From Gordius sp. MW1 (lineage: Eukaryota > Nematomorpha > Gordioida > Gordea > Gordiidae): a DNA stretch of 64,000 nt. The stretch spans positions 33,542,001 through 33,606,000 of the forward strand of contig OZ038526.1 in NCBI GenBank assembly GCA_964036665.1, read 5' to 3'. Position 1 is the stretch's first letter. Each line of letters begins with the position of its first letter. The notes beneath the pieces were generated by a model. The model had not been told where the DNA came from. It did not search any database and was given only the letters and a program-made list of their open reading frames with translations. Positions 22,244-33,300 of the stretch are shown one piece after another. The position numbers and the translations under genes are program-made.

Positions 22244-23202
22244 GTTCCCCCCTTTTCACAGACAAAATCCTTAAGGAATGCTGGCGGTTTATGACTACGC
22301 TGTGGGTATCTAGGTTCTTCTCTAGGAGTGGGTTTTAAATTTGTTCCCTTGTAGCACTTGTTCCCGGTTTTGCATTTGTTCCCTTGGAGCACTTGTTTCC
22401 GCTTCCCTTTCTGATGATATCCTTTGCGGCCATCCGTTCTCTTGTCCCAGTGTGGTCCAATCCATTTCCTTACTTGATCCACGTGTCGATGGTGCTTTCT
22501 TCCCTGTGCCCATACATCGTAGGAACGACTACCGTGCTTGGCTTTTATCGTGCATTCTACCCATTTGCTAGGTCCCTAAAACATGCGTACCCAAACCAAG
22601 TCTACGTTGAACATCCGCGGGTTCCCTGTCTTTAACCATTGTTGTGGTACGGTTTTCCTCAATACCTCCCATTCGGTTCGCATACGCCTTTTTAGCATTA
22701 CCTCTGCTGGGAATTTATTGGTTGTGGGGTGTTTTGTAGATCTGTAACTTTCCAAAAATCTACTTAGCCCTACTTCCGACTCCTTTCTAATAATGGCTTC
22801 TTTAATTAATCGTACATACCTTTCTGCCAGACCGTTAGACGCAGGATGGTAAGGGGCTGTCCATCGCTGATTAATCCCTCTCATCTTGCAAAAATTCTGT
22901 AATTCCTGTCCTTTGAATTGTGGGCAGTTTTCTGATATTAAACATGGTGGATTTCCAAATCTAGCAAACGTTTCGGCAAAATTTTTTTATAATGATGGTC
23001 GCTGTGGTGTCTTCTAATTTAAAACCTCTACCCATTTTGAGCTATTGTCCACCATCACCAGGTATGACTTATCCTTCAGTGGACCCATGATGATATGTAC
23101 TTGAACCCATGGTCTATGGCTAGGTTGACACTCTATCAACGGTGCCTTCTTCGCAGCCGCGGCCGTGTAATTGCAATTCCGGCACCCTTTTGCTACGCTC
23201 AC
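22231..23202 (-). pseudogene. Gypsy B integrase, several stops
   Basis: One minus frame reads through integrase pieces with stops at 22,576 and two between 22,980 and 23,016. The N-terminal piece is VAKGCRNCNYTAAAAKKAPL (zinc-binding tail), then SHRPWVQVHIIMG, where the first catalytic Asp is replaced (usual W-x-x-x-H-x-D). The core has LISENCPQFKGQEL, where the family has SDNGPQF, so the second catalytic Asp is Glu. APYHPASNGLAERYVRLIKE supplies the Glu region. The C-terminus (RHVDQVRKW) is the usual tail, and its stop lies inside the LTR. Not functional. Confidence 0.8.
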
Positions 23203-24488
23203 TAAGTCAACGTCGAGAGTAGGCTACCATATATACTGCCACGCCACTTCTTGCATTCGCTTGATACCCACGTGGCACTATGTATTCTTTGGGGTACCGC
23301 TCCCCGTAACTTAGCCGGAATTAATATTCGTCGCCCTTTGTAAAATATTATGTTTTTGGTTTCATTTAACTTTGGCAGGTGTTTTTCGTAGGAGCGTTTT
23401 AGACCATAAGTGACCATTGTGTTTTGTTTAACTCTAATCCACTCTTTTAATTGACGTAGCCCCTGATCATCCAAGGTTTGTTGTCTTACTATGTCCAGTG
23501 ATATAAATGGATTTGTCGAGTCTTCTTTCATTTCCTCGCTAATCTGATACGCGTGTTCGTTCGGTTTTCTAGACAAGAAATCTGCCGCGTTTTCGGATCC
23601 CTTGTTGTACTCAAACTTGGTCGTGTAGCTTGATACCATGAGCGCCCACCTAGTTAGACGTGGTGACCATTGTTCCTTGCCCCTTTTGCTCTGATCAAAT
23701 ATATATACTAGCGGTCTATGATCCGTCATAATAGTAACGCTTCGTCCTTGTATATATTCACTGAACTTTTTTAATTTATAACCCACCGCAAGCGCCTCTC
23801 GTTCGATCGTCGAAAGCCGGCTTTCGCTATCGTTTAACGCTCTTGAAGCATAGGCCACCACTCTCCAATTCTCTCCTGGTGCTCGTAGGCGGTCCCATTT
23901 GATGTCATTTTCTGCCAACAGCATCGCCTGTAAGCTTCTATCGCGTAATCTTATAATGAATTGGTCAAAAATTCTGTTATGCAATTTGCTGTAGCTCGCC
24001 TTTTCCATGGCGCGAGAGGTGTCCAGCGCAATTTGCCATGTCAAATTTTCTATGCCTAAAAGGCGTTCAACAATCTTTGTTTTCTTTAATCCAGCTACAA
24101 ACCTATCACGGAGGCTACTTTCAAGGTTCGATCCGAATTCGCAATGGATTGCCACCCCCTTTAATCTTGCTGTAAATGCATCGATGGTTTCATCATCCAT
24201 TTGGGACAACTTATTAAATTTGTAGCGTTGTACGATTGGGTTTAATTTGGGAGAATAAAAGTTTTTTAGGGCTAAACATAATTCTTCAAAAGGAAGGTTT
24301 GCAGGGTCCTGGGGGGCAATAAGGTTTGTAAGTAATTCGAAATTTTCGGTACCTATAACGGATAGAAATAAGGATTTTTTATCGCAACCGATAACATTGT
24401 GAAAATGGTTGAATTGTGACAAGTATAAGTCAAAACTATCGGTAGGATTATATTGATGGAATTGTATATTGGAATTCGACCGCGCCAT
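23202..24488 (-). pseudogene. Chimeric frame: family A gag fused to family B RNase H
   Basis: 428 codons open from one ATG. Residues 1-162 are family A gag (identical to the start of the 30,382 copy, including QMDDETIDAFTARLKG). After DTSRAME the frame passes through 15 bases matching the start of the family A LTR (AGGCGAGCTACAGCA), then into family B RNase H: AYASRALNDSESRLSTIERE, IMTDHRPLVYIFDQSK, AADFLSRKPNEH. The fusion stays in frame by chance or selection and lacks protease and RT. It continues into the broken integrase at 23,202. Confidence 0.8.
23992..24007 (+). other. Family A / family B junction, left
   Basis: Family B RNase H sequence (aattttg...caatttgc) meets tgtagctcgccttttcc, the first 17 bases of the family A LTR in plus orientation, which jumps directly into inverted family A gag (atggcgcgagagg). 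The LTR stub marks where family A entered family B. Confidence 0.7.
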
Positions 24489-24489
24489 A

Positions 24490-24790
24490 TTTTATAGCGT
24501 AATAAAATGCGTAAGAAAGGGAAAAAATCCAAGAATGCATTTATGCGATAATTTGGTAATATATAGGAAAAAGCGTGGGAATAATAATGTACTTAATTAC
24601 AATAATGAATGCGAACTCAAATCATGGTGAGAGTGTGGGAAAGTAACTAATGATATTATAACTAATGGGTGAGAGTGTGGGAGTATTAACTAAAAAGGAA
24701 AAGCACTAATGAGTTAATTTGAGTATGGGAAAAGGCTTAATTTGAGTATGGGAAAAGGCTTAATTTGAGTATGGGAAAAGGCGAGCTACA
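24490..24790 (-). repeat. Gypsy A LTR, inverted copy
   Basis: Reverse complement of the LTR at 30,080-30,381. It contains three copies of ttaatttgagtatgggaaaa and two 'gggtgagagtgtggga' motifs. It lies between the chimeric pol at 24,805 and the gag start at 24,488, with no spacer on the gag side. Confidence 0.9.
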
Positions 24791-24804
24791 GCATTTCTTT
24801 CCCC

Positions 24805-26895
24805 TTAATCGATTCCGTATCTTTGCATCGGGTATTTAATTCGGGTCGACGCCTTAGTATTTTTGTTAGTTGTGTGAATTCCTTCCTCGTTTATTATATG
24901 TCCAAGATATTCAATTGATTTTTGTAAAAAATTACATTTTTCTCGTTTTAATTTTATATTAGCCTCATCCAATATTTTAAACACTATTTCGAGATTTTTA
25001 TTGTGATCCTCAATTGTTTTCCCAGACACGATAATGTCGTCTAAATAACATACTACACCATTAATGTTCCTAAATAATGAGTCTATGAAGCGCTGAAATA
25101 TCGCTGGGGCAGAAGCAATTCCGAATGGAAGTCGAGTATATTGAAAAAGTCCTCTGTGGGTATTAATTGTTAAAATATTTTGTGATTTTTCAGTAATTTT
25201 AATTTGATAATAAGCTTCCTTTAGGTCTAATATGGAGAAATATCTAAAACCTGCTAATTTAGAAAACAAGTCTTGGATTCGGGGAAGAGGGTATTTTTCA
25301 ACAACTAGATTATTATTCAAATTTCGGAAATCTCCACAAATTCGTAATCCCCCATTTTTTTTAAGAACAGTAACAATGGGCGCTGCATAGTCGGCATATT
25401 TTACAGATTTCAAAACCCCTTCATTAACTAGTCGGTCTAACTCCTTATCCACTTTTTCTTTAATAAAATAAGGGATTGGTCTGGGCCGAAAAAATTTAGG
25501 AGAGGATTCGGGTTTAAGTTTAAGTGTTGTATAAAAATCAATAACTCCGGTGGATTTATTATCAAATAACGAAGAATATTTGTTAGTAATATCATTCAAA
25601 TTATTGTAACAATTAACCATATTGATTGAAGAGGGAGTGGTATCATCTTTAATCCATTTATGTGCCAGTTGAATTAGGATATGGGGAAAATGTTGCAACC
25701 AATCGCGTCCTAATATGTTGTGGCCATGGCCTTCTGATACGATTAACGGCAATTTAAATCGTTTGCCATTTTCAGATACTGTCACCTCGGTTTTCCCTTT
25801 CGTTGGTATGGTTGTACCATTATAGCTCTTTAAGATAGTTTTGAGTGGAGAAACGTTCCGTACTACAATGTTTCCTCCATTCACCATTGTCACTGATGAC
25901 CCTGTATCAATTTCAAAATTAACATCTAGATCATTTACCTTTGATGTATAAGTGGGAAATGACGAATATCCCTTCAAATAATTCACTTGATGATGCGTAA
26001 CACTGCATTCGCTCTTGCATATTTTTCCAATGTGTCCCTTTTTTTGACATTTAAAACAAACTGCAGTTCGAAATTTACACATGGCCCGATTATGATTCCC
26101 CCCGCATGAATAACAATAATTTAAGGACCTGGGTTTTACCAAATGAATTGTTTCCGAATGATTCAATAATTGCGATTGTAGTTCTGCCCTTTCCATCATG
26201 TGTGGTTTTAAAAAACTAAACAAACTTAAGGGGTGAATTTTGATTAACAAATCTGCTGGGGTAAAACCAGTTGTAGGATGGATAGTATTCCTGTAAGAAA
26301 ACAAGAAATTAAATAATTTATCATTTTTAAAATTTTGCGACTTATATAGGAAATTTTTAAAGGTTCGAATAAAACGTTCGGCTTCTCCATTAGAACGAGG
26401 GTGGTAAGGACTTGAATAAATGTTTCGAATATTATTTTTTTTGCAATATCCCTTGAATTCAGCACTTGTAAATTGTGGACCATTATCTGAAACAATGGAA
26501 TTAGGTAGTCCGAAACGAGCAAATATCGATTCGAGGGCATTGATAGTGCACGATGCACTAATGCTGGTCATAGGGAATATCTCTGGCCATTTGGTATATG
26601 CATCGACCAAAATTAGATAATAATAACCGTGAATAGAACCACAAAAATCTAAATGTAGCCTAGACCAAGGTTTACCAGGGTTTGTCCATTTTTGGGGAGC
26701 TAATTCTGGTGTTCCAGAAAACCACTCTTGGCAATTTTTACAATTATTAACGTAATTTTGGATGTCCTTATCGATACCTGGATACCATAAATGTTGACGG
26801 GCTAGAATCCTAGAGTATTTTATTAAAGAAAAAGTGGATAAGGAGTTAGACCGACTAGTTAATGAAGGGATATTCGTCATTTCCCACTTATACAT
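24805..26895 (-). pseudogene. Gypsy A shuffled polyprotein (integrase before gag and RT)
   Basis: One uninterrupted 696-codon frame has domains in the wrong order. Integrase comes first (zinc HHCC part, then HLDFCG, SDNGPQFTSAEF, NGEAERFIRTFK). It jumps at HMM|ERAEL to the gag zinc knuckles (CYSCGGNHNRAMC, CFKCQKKGHIGKIC), the protease (EIDTGSSVTMVNGG) and the RT to YLDDIIVSGK. At NTKA|STRIKYP it jumps to the last residues of pol. RNase H is deleted. Both internal junctions keep frame. The first ~25 residues come from inverted DNA at the head-to-head junction. Confidence 0.85.
26815..26885. other. Head-to-head junction of two Gypsy A copies
   Basis: Left of the junction, minus-strand integrase (…SRILARQ) is read. 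Right of it, plus-strand sequence begins with a ~55-bp RT piece (FIKEKVDKELDRLVNEG, normally at 27,370-27,421) joined at 'aatgaaggg' to the protease start (atattcgtcatttcccactt). The aggg(a/g)tatt overlap suggests microhomology joining. Confidence 0.75.
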
Positions 26896-29800
26896 TAAAG
26901 GTAAATGATCTAGATGTTAATTTTGAAATTGATACAGGGTCATCAGTGACAATGGTGAATGGAGGAAACATTGTAGTACGGAACGTTTCTCCACTCAAAA
27001 CTATCTTAAAGAGCTATAATGGTACAACCATACCAACGAAAGGGAAAACCGAGGTGACAGTATCTGAAAATGGCAAACGATTTAAATTGCCGTTAATCGT
27101 ATCAGAAGGCCATGGCCACAACATATTAGGACGCGATTGGTTGCAACATTTTCCCCATATCCTAATTCAACTGGCACATAAATGGATTAAAGATGATACC
27201 ACTCCCTCTTCAATCAATATGGTTAATTGTTACAATAATTTGAATGATATTACTAACAAATATTCTTCGTTATTTGATAATAAATCCACCGGAGTTATTG
27301 ATTTTTATACAACACTTAAACTTAAACCCGAATCCTCTCCTAAATTTTTTCGGCCCAGACCAATCCCTTATTTTATTAAAGAAAAAGTGGATAAGGAGTT
27401 AGACCGACTAGTTAATGAAGGGGTTTTGAAATCTGTAAAATATGCCGACTATGCAGCGCCCATTGTTACTGTTCTTAAAAAAAATGGGGGATTACGAATT
27501 TGTGGAGATTTCCGAAATTTGAATAATAATCTAGTTGTTGAAAAATACCCTCTTCCCCGAATCCAAGACTTGTTTTCTAAATTAGCAGGTTTTAGATATT
27601 TCTCCATATTAGACCTAAAGGAAGCTTATTATCAAATTAAAATTACTGAAAAATCACAAAATATTTTAACAATTAATACCCACAGAGGACTTTTTCAATA
27701 TACTCGACTTCCATTCGGAATTGCTTCTGCCCCAGCGATATTTCAGCGCTTCATAGACTCATTATTTAGGAACATTAATGGTGTAGTATGTTATTTAGAC
27801 GACATTATCGTGTCTGGGAAAACAATTGAGGATCACAATAAAAATCTCGAAATAGTGTTTAAAATATTGGATGAGGCTAATATAAAATTAAAACGAGAAA
27901 AATGTAATTTTTTACAAAAATCAATTGAATATCTTGGACATATAATAAACGAGGAAGGAATTCACACAACTAACAAAAATACTAAGGCAATTATAAATGC
28001 TCCTGACCCTACATCAATTAAAGAATTACAATCTTTCTTAGGCATGGCTACCTATTATGCTAAGTTTATACAAAATTTTTCGACTCTAGCACAACCGTTG
28101 TATAAATTATTAAGAAAATCAGTGAAATGGAATTGGACACAAGATTGTATAAATGCCATTAATAAAATAAAGAAAAAAATAATTAATGCTCCTGTTTTAG
28201 TTCATTTTAATCCTCAATTACCATTGCTACTCTCCACCGATGCTTCAGCGGAAGGTATCGGCGCCGTTTTATCACATGAAATTAAGGGGTACGAGCATCC
28301 CATTTCTTTTGCCTCGCGCACACTCAACGCTGCGGAGAGAAATTACAGCCAAATTGAAAAAGAAGCGTTAGCCATTATATTTGCATTTCAAAAATTTCGA
28401 GAATACATTTATGGCCAAACCTTCACTCTAGTAACAGACCACAAACCACTATTATCAATATTTAATCAAACCAAAAACGTACCTCAAGCTGTATCGGCGC
28501 GACTTCAACGATGGGCTTTATTTACAACACCGTACCAATTTAATATTAGATATAAGAATACCAAAGAAAACGCTCGTGCAGATATGCTCTCAAGGTTAGC
28601 TGTTCCGGACGAAACAATATCTCAAGAGGGAGATATTTGTGCTATTTACGAAGAAACATTTAAGCAATTACCAATTACATCGGCAGATGTGGCCAGACAT
28701 ACCCGTCAAGATCCTGTTCTAGGACAAGTATATAATTACGTACTTCACGGTTGGCCCAAAAAAGTGGAATCGGAACTAGTCGTGTACCATCAACGCCAAA
28801 AAGAATTAACAACGCTAAAAGGATGCCTTTTCTGGGGATATAGGGTGGTCATTCCACAAAAATTAAGAAAAGATATTTTATATATGCTCCATTTAGGCCA
28901 TCCTGGTATGACCCGCTCTAGGATTCTAGCCCGTCAACATTTATGGTATCCAGGTATCGATAAGGACATCCAAAATTACGTTAATAATTGTAAAAATTGC
29001 CAAGAGTGGTTTTCTGGAACACCAGAATTAGCTCCCCAAAAATGGACAAACCCTGGTAAACCTTGGTCTAGGCTACATTTAGATTTTTGTGGTTCTATTC
29101 ACGGTTATTATTATCTAATTTTGGTCGATGCATATACCAAATGGCCAGAGATATTCCCTATGACCAGCATTAGTGCATCGTGCACTATCAATGCCCTCGA
29201 ATCGATATTTGCTCGTTTCGGACTACCTAATTCCATTGTTTCAGATAATGGTCCACAATTTACAAGTGCTGAATTCAAGGGATATTGCAAAAAAAATAAT
29301 ATTCGAAACATTTATTCAAGTCCTTACCACCCTCGTTCTAATGGAGAAGCCGAACGTTTTATTCGAACCTTTAAAAATTTCCTATATAAGTCGCAAAATT
29401 TTAAAAATGATAAATTATTTAATTTCTTGTTTTCTTACAGGAATACTATCCATCCTACAACTGGTTTTACCCCAGCAGATTTGTTAATCAAAATTCACCC
29501 CTTAAGTTTGTTTAGTTTTTTAAAACCACACATGATGGTAGGGGAACTTGAAGAAGATAATTTTATTAGAAGAAAATTTTTAATCGGTGACAAAGTCTGG
29601 GTGAGAGATTTTACAAGTAGTGACAAATTGTGGTGCAAAGGAGTCGTTCGTAAAATACTTGGTCCCGTTTCTTACGTAATCGAAACAGAAGAAGGTATGA
29701 TGTGGAAAAGACATGGCGACCACATAAGGAAACGATCGGATACAATCATGGAAGAAGACTTGCCTACACAGGTGACAACGCCCTGCCCCTCTCCTTCTAC

Positions 29801-30065
29801 AGACTTGGCAAATGATTCACCATTTGACGATTACAGCACGGAGCAAGCTAGTTTTTCACGTACACCACCTATGACGCCCTCCATTAATACTCTTCCATCT
29901 ACGACCCTTCCTTTTAACTCGCCACCATCCACATCTTCGACGATACCACTTACGTCCCCGCCCCGTTTGCCGATCGATCCTGACGTAGTTGGACTACCTT
30001 CACCTACACTACCACGACGGTCGACCCGAATTAAATACCCGATGCAAAGATACGGAATCGATTAA
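26862..30065 (+). CDS. Gypsy A pol: protease-RT-RNase H-integrase, gag missing
   Basis: 1,067 codons without a stop. Aspartic protease: EIDTGSSVTMVNGG (Asp ~24) and GHNILGRDWLQ. RT: VDKELDRLVNEGVLKSVKYA, DLKEAYYQIKI, YLDDIIVSGK (~311-320), YLGHIINEEGIHT. RNase H: LSTDASAEGIGAVL, EKEALAIIFAFQKFREYIYG, VTDHKPLL. Integrase: HLGHPGMTRSR ... CKNCQEW zinc module, then Asp in HLDFCGS (~739), SDNGPQFTSAEF (~793) and Glu in NGEAERFIRT (~827), then a GDKVWVRDF-type C-terminal fold and a Pro/Ser/Thr-rich tail. All catalytic residues visible are intact. The apparent ATG is internal: gag was lost at the head-to-head junction. It is followed by a purine tract and an LTR. Confidence 0.9.
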   Translation: MKGYSSFPTYTLKVNDLDVNFEIDTGSSVTMVNGGNIVVRNVSPLKTILKSYNGTTIPTKGKTEVTVSENGKRFKLPLIVSEGHGHNILGRDWLQHFPHILIQLAHKWIKDDTTPSSINMVNCYNNLNDITNKYSSLFDNKSTGVIDFYTTLKLKPESSPKFFRPRPIPYFIKEKVDKELDRLVNEGVLKSVKYADYAAPIVTVLKKNGGLRICGDFRNLNNNLVVEKYPLPRIQDLFSKLAGFRYFSILDLKEAYYQIKITEKSQNILTINTHRGLFQYTRLPFGIASAPAIFQRFIDSLFRNINGVVCYLDDIIVSGKTIEDHNKNLEIVFKILDEANIKLKREKCNFLQKSIEYLGHIINEEGIHTTNKNTKAIINAPDPTSIKELQSFLGMATYYAKFIQNFSTLAQPLYKLLRKSVKWNWTQDCINAINKIKKKIINAPVLVHFNPQLPLLLSTDASAEGIGAVLSHEIKGYEHPISFASRTLNAAERNYSQIEKEALAIIFAFQKFREYIYGQTFTLVTDHKPLLSIFNQTKNVPQAVSARLQRWALFTTPYQFNIRYKNTKENARADMLSRLAVPDETISQEGDICAIYEETFKQLPITSADVARHTRQDPVLGQVYNYVLHGWPKKVESELVVYHQRQKELTTLKGCLFWGYRVVIPQKLRKDILYMLHLGHPGMTRSRILARQHLWYPGIDKDIQNYVNNCKNCQEWFSGTPELAPQKWTNPGKPWSRLHLDFCGSIHGYYYLILVDAYTKWPEIFPMTSISASCTINALESIFARFGLPNSIVSDNGPQFTSAEFKGYCKKNNIRNIYSSPYHPRSNGEAERFIRTFKNFLYKSQNFKNDKLFNFLFSYRNTIHPTTGFTPADLLIKIHPLSLFSFLKPHMMVGELEEDNFIRRKFLIGDKVWVRDFTSSDKLWCKGVVRKILGPVSYVIETEEGMMWKRHGDHIRKRSDTIMEEDLPTQVTTPCPSPSTDLANDSPFDDYSTEQASFSRTPPMTPSINTLPSTTLPFNSPPSTSSTIPLTSPPRLPIDPDVVGLPSPTLPRRSTRIKYPMQRYGID

Positions 30066-30079
30066 GGGGAAAGAAATGC

Positions 30080-30381
30080 TGTAGCTCGCCTTTTCCCATA
30101 CTCAAATTAAGCCTTTTCCCATACTCAAATTAAGCCTTTTCCCATACTCAAATTAACTCATTAGTGCTTTTCCTTTTTAGTTAATACTCCCACACTCTCA
30201 CCCATTAGTTATAATATCATTAGTTACTTTCCCACACTCTCACCATGATTTGAGTTCGCATTCATTATTGTAATTAAGTACATTATTATTCCCACGCTTT
30301 TTCCTATATATTACCAAATTATCGCATAAATGCATTCTTGGATTTTTTCCCTTTCTTACGCATTTTATTACGCTATAAAAT
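30080..30381 (+). repeat. Gypsy A LTR (complete, ~300 bp)
   Basis: It starts TGTAGCTCGCCTTTTCCC after the purine-rich AAGGGGAAAGAAATGC that follows the pol stop. It carries ccttttcccatactcaaatt three times in tandem and two cacactctcacc motifs. It runs to the gctataaaat immediately before the gag ATG at 30,382. It recurs at 34,300-34,600, inverted at 24,490-24,790, and partially at 36,318-36,388. Confidence 0.9.
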
Positions 30382-33300
30382 ATGGCGCGGTCGAATTCCA
30401 ATATACAATTCCATCAATATAATCCTACCGATAGTTTTGACTTATACTTGTCACAATTCAACCATTTTCACAATGTTATCGGTTGCGATAAAAAATCCTT
30501 ATTTCTATCCGTTATAGGTACCGAAAATTTCGAATTACTTACAAACCTTATTGCCCCCCAGGACCCTGCAAACCTTCCTTTTGAAGAATTATGTTTAGCC
30601 CTAAAAAACTTTTATTCTCCCAAATTAAACCCAATCGTACAACGCTACAAATTTAATAAGTTGTCCCAAATGGATGATGAAACCATCGATGCATTTACAG
30701 CAAGATTAAAGGGGGTGGCAATCCATTGCGAATTCGGATCGAACCTTGAAAGTAGCCTCCGTGATAGGTTTGTAGCTGGATTAAAGAAAACAAAGATTGT
30801 TGAACGCCTTTTAGGCATAGAAAATTTGACATGGCAAATTGCGCTGGACACCTCTCGCGCCATGGAAAGGGCAGAACTACAATCGCAATTATTGAATCAT
30901 TCGGAAACAATTCATTTGGTAAAACCCAGGTCCTTAAATTATTGTTATTCATGCGGGGGGAATCATAATCGGGCCATGTGTAAATTTCGAACTGCAGTTT
31001 GTTTTAAATGTCAAAAAAAGGGACACATTGGAAAAATATGCAAGAGCGAATGCAGTGTTACGCATCATCAAGTGAATTATTTGAAGGGATATTCGTCATT
31101 TCCCACTTATACATTAAAGGTAAATGATCTAGATGTTAATTTTGAAATTGATACAGGGTCATCAGTGACAATGGTGAATGGAGGAAACATTGTAGTACGG
31201 AACGTTTCTCCACTCAAAACTATCTTAAAGAGCTATAATGGTACAACCATACCAACGAAAGGAAAAACCGAGGTGACAGTATCTGAAAATGGCAAACGAT
31301 TTAAATTGCCGTTAATCGTATCAGAAGGCCATGGCCACAACATATTAGGACGCGATTGGTTGCAACATTTTCCCCATATCCTAATTCAACTGGCACATAA
31401 ATGGATTAAAGATGATACCACTCCCTCTTCAATCAATATGGTTAATTGTTACAATAATTTGAATGATATTACTAACAAATATTCTTCGTTATTTGATAAT
31501 AAATCCACCGGAGTTATTGATTTTTATACAACACTTAAACTTAAACCCGAATCCTCTCCTAAATTTTTTCGGCCCAGACCAATCCCTTATTTTATTAAAG
31601 AAAAAGTGGATAAGGAGTTAGACCGACTAGTTAATGAAGGGGTTTTGAAATCTGTAAAATATGCCGACTATGCAGCGCCCATTGTTACTGTTCTTAAAAA
31701 AAAATGGGGGATTACGAATTTGTGGAGATTTCCGAAATTTGAATAATAATCTAGTTGTTGAAAAATACCCTCTTCCCCGAATCCAAGACTTGTTTTCTAA
31801 ATTAGCAGGTTTTAGATATTTCTCCATATTAGACCTAAAGGAAGCTTATTATCAAATTAAAATTACTGAAAAATCACAAAATATTTTAACAATTAATACC
31901 CACAGAGGACTTTTTCAATATACTCGACTTCCATTCGGAATTGCTTCTGCCCCAGCGATATTTCAGCGCTTCATAGACTCATTATTTAGGAACATTAATG
32001 GTGTAGTATGTTATTTAGACGACATTATCGTGTCTGGGAAAACAATTGAGGATCACAATAAAAATCTCGAAATAGTGTTTAAAATATTGGATGAGGCTAA
32101 TATAAAATTAAAACGAGAAAAATGTAATTTTTTACAAAAATCAATTGAATATCTTGGACATATAATAAACGAGGAAGGAATTCACACAACTAACAAAAAT
32201 ACTAAGGCAATTATAAATGCCCCTGACCCTACATCAATTAAAGAATTACAATCTTTCTTAGGCATGGCTACCTATTATGCTAAGTTTATACAAAATTTTT
32301 CGACTCTAGCACAACCGTTGTATAAATTATTAAGAAAATCAGTGAAATGGAATTGGACACAAGATTGTATAAATGCCATTAATAAAATAAAGAAAAAAAT
32401 AATTAATGCTCCTGTTTTAGTTCATTTTAATCCTCAATTACCATTGCTACTCTCCACCGATGCTTCAGCGGAAGGTATCGGCGCCGTTTTATCACATGAA
32501 ATTAAGGGGTACGAGCATCCCATTTCTTTTGCCTCGCGCACACTCAACGCTGCGGAGAGAAATTACAGCCAAATTGAAAAAGAAGCGTTAGCCATTATAT
32601 TTGCATTTCAAAAATTTCGAGAATACATTTATGGCCAAACCTTCACTCTAGTAACAGACCACAAACCACTATTATCAATATTTAATCAAACCAAAAACGT
32701 ACCTCAAGCTGTATCGGCGCGACTTCAACGATGGGCTTTATTTACAACACCGTACCAATTTAATATTAGATATAAGAATACCAAAGAAAACGCTCGTGCA
32801 GATATGCTCTCAAGGTTAGCTGTTCCGGACGAAACAATATCTCAAGAGGGAGATATTTGTGCTATTTACGAAGAAACATTTAAGCAATTACCAATTACAT
32901 CGGCAGATGTGGCCAGACATACCCGTCAAGATCCTGTTCTAGGACAAGTATATAATTACGTACTTCACGGTTGGCCCAAAAAAGTGGAATCGGAACTAGT
33001 CGTGTACCATCAACGCCAAAAAGAATTAACAACGCTAAAAGGATGCCTTTTCTGGGGATATAGGGTGGTCATTCCACAAAAATTAAGAAAAGATATTTTA
33101 TATATGCTCCATTTAGGCCATCCTGGTATGACCCGCTCTAGGATTCTAGCCCGTCAACATTTATGGTATCCAGGTATCGATAAGGACATCCAAAATTACG
33201 TTAATAATTGTAAAAATTGCCAAGAGTGGTTTTCTGGAACACCAGAATTAGCTCCCCAAAAATGGACAAACCCTGGTAAACCTTGGTCTAGGCTACATTT

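Noticed and set aside
29173..29487. Repeated 104-codon frames in the integrase region (also 33,393 and 35,411, and antisense 66-codon frames)
   Set aside because: They are out-of-frame shadows of the Gypsy A integrase, recurring with each copy.
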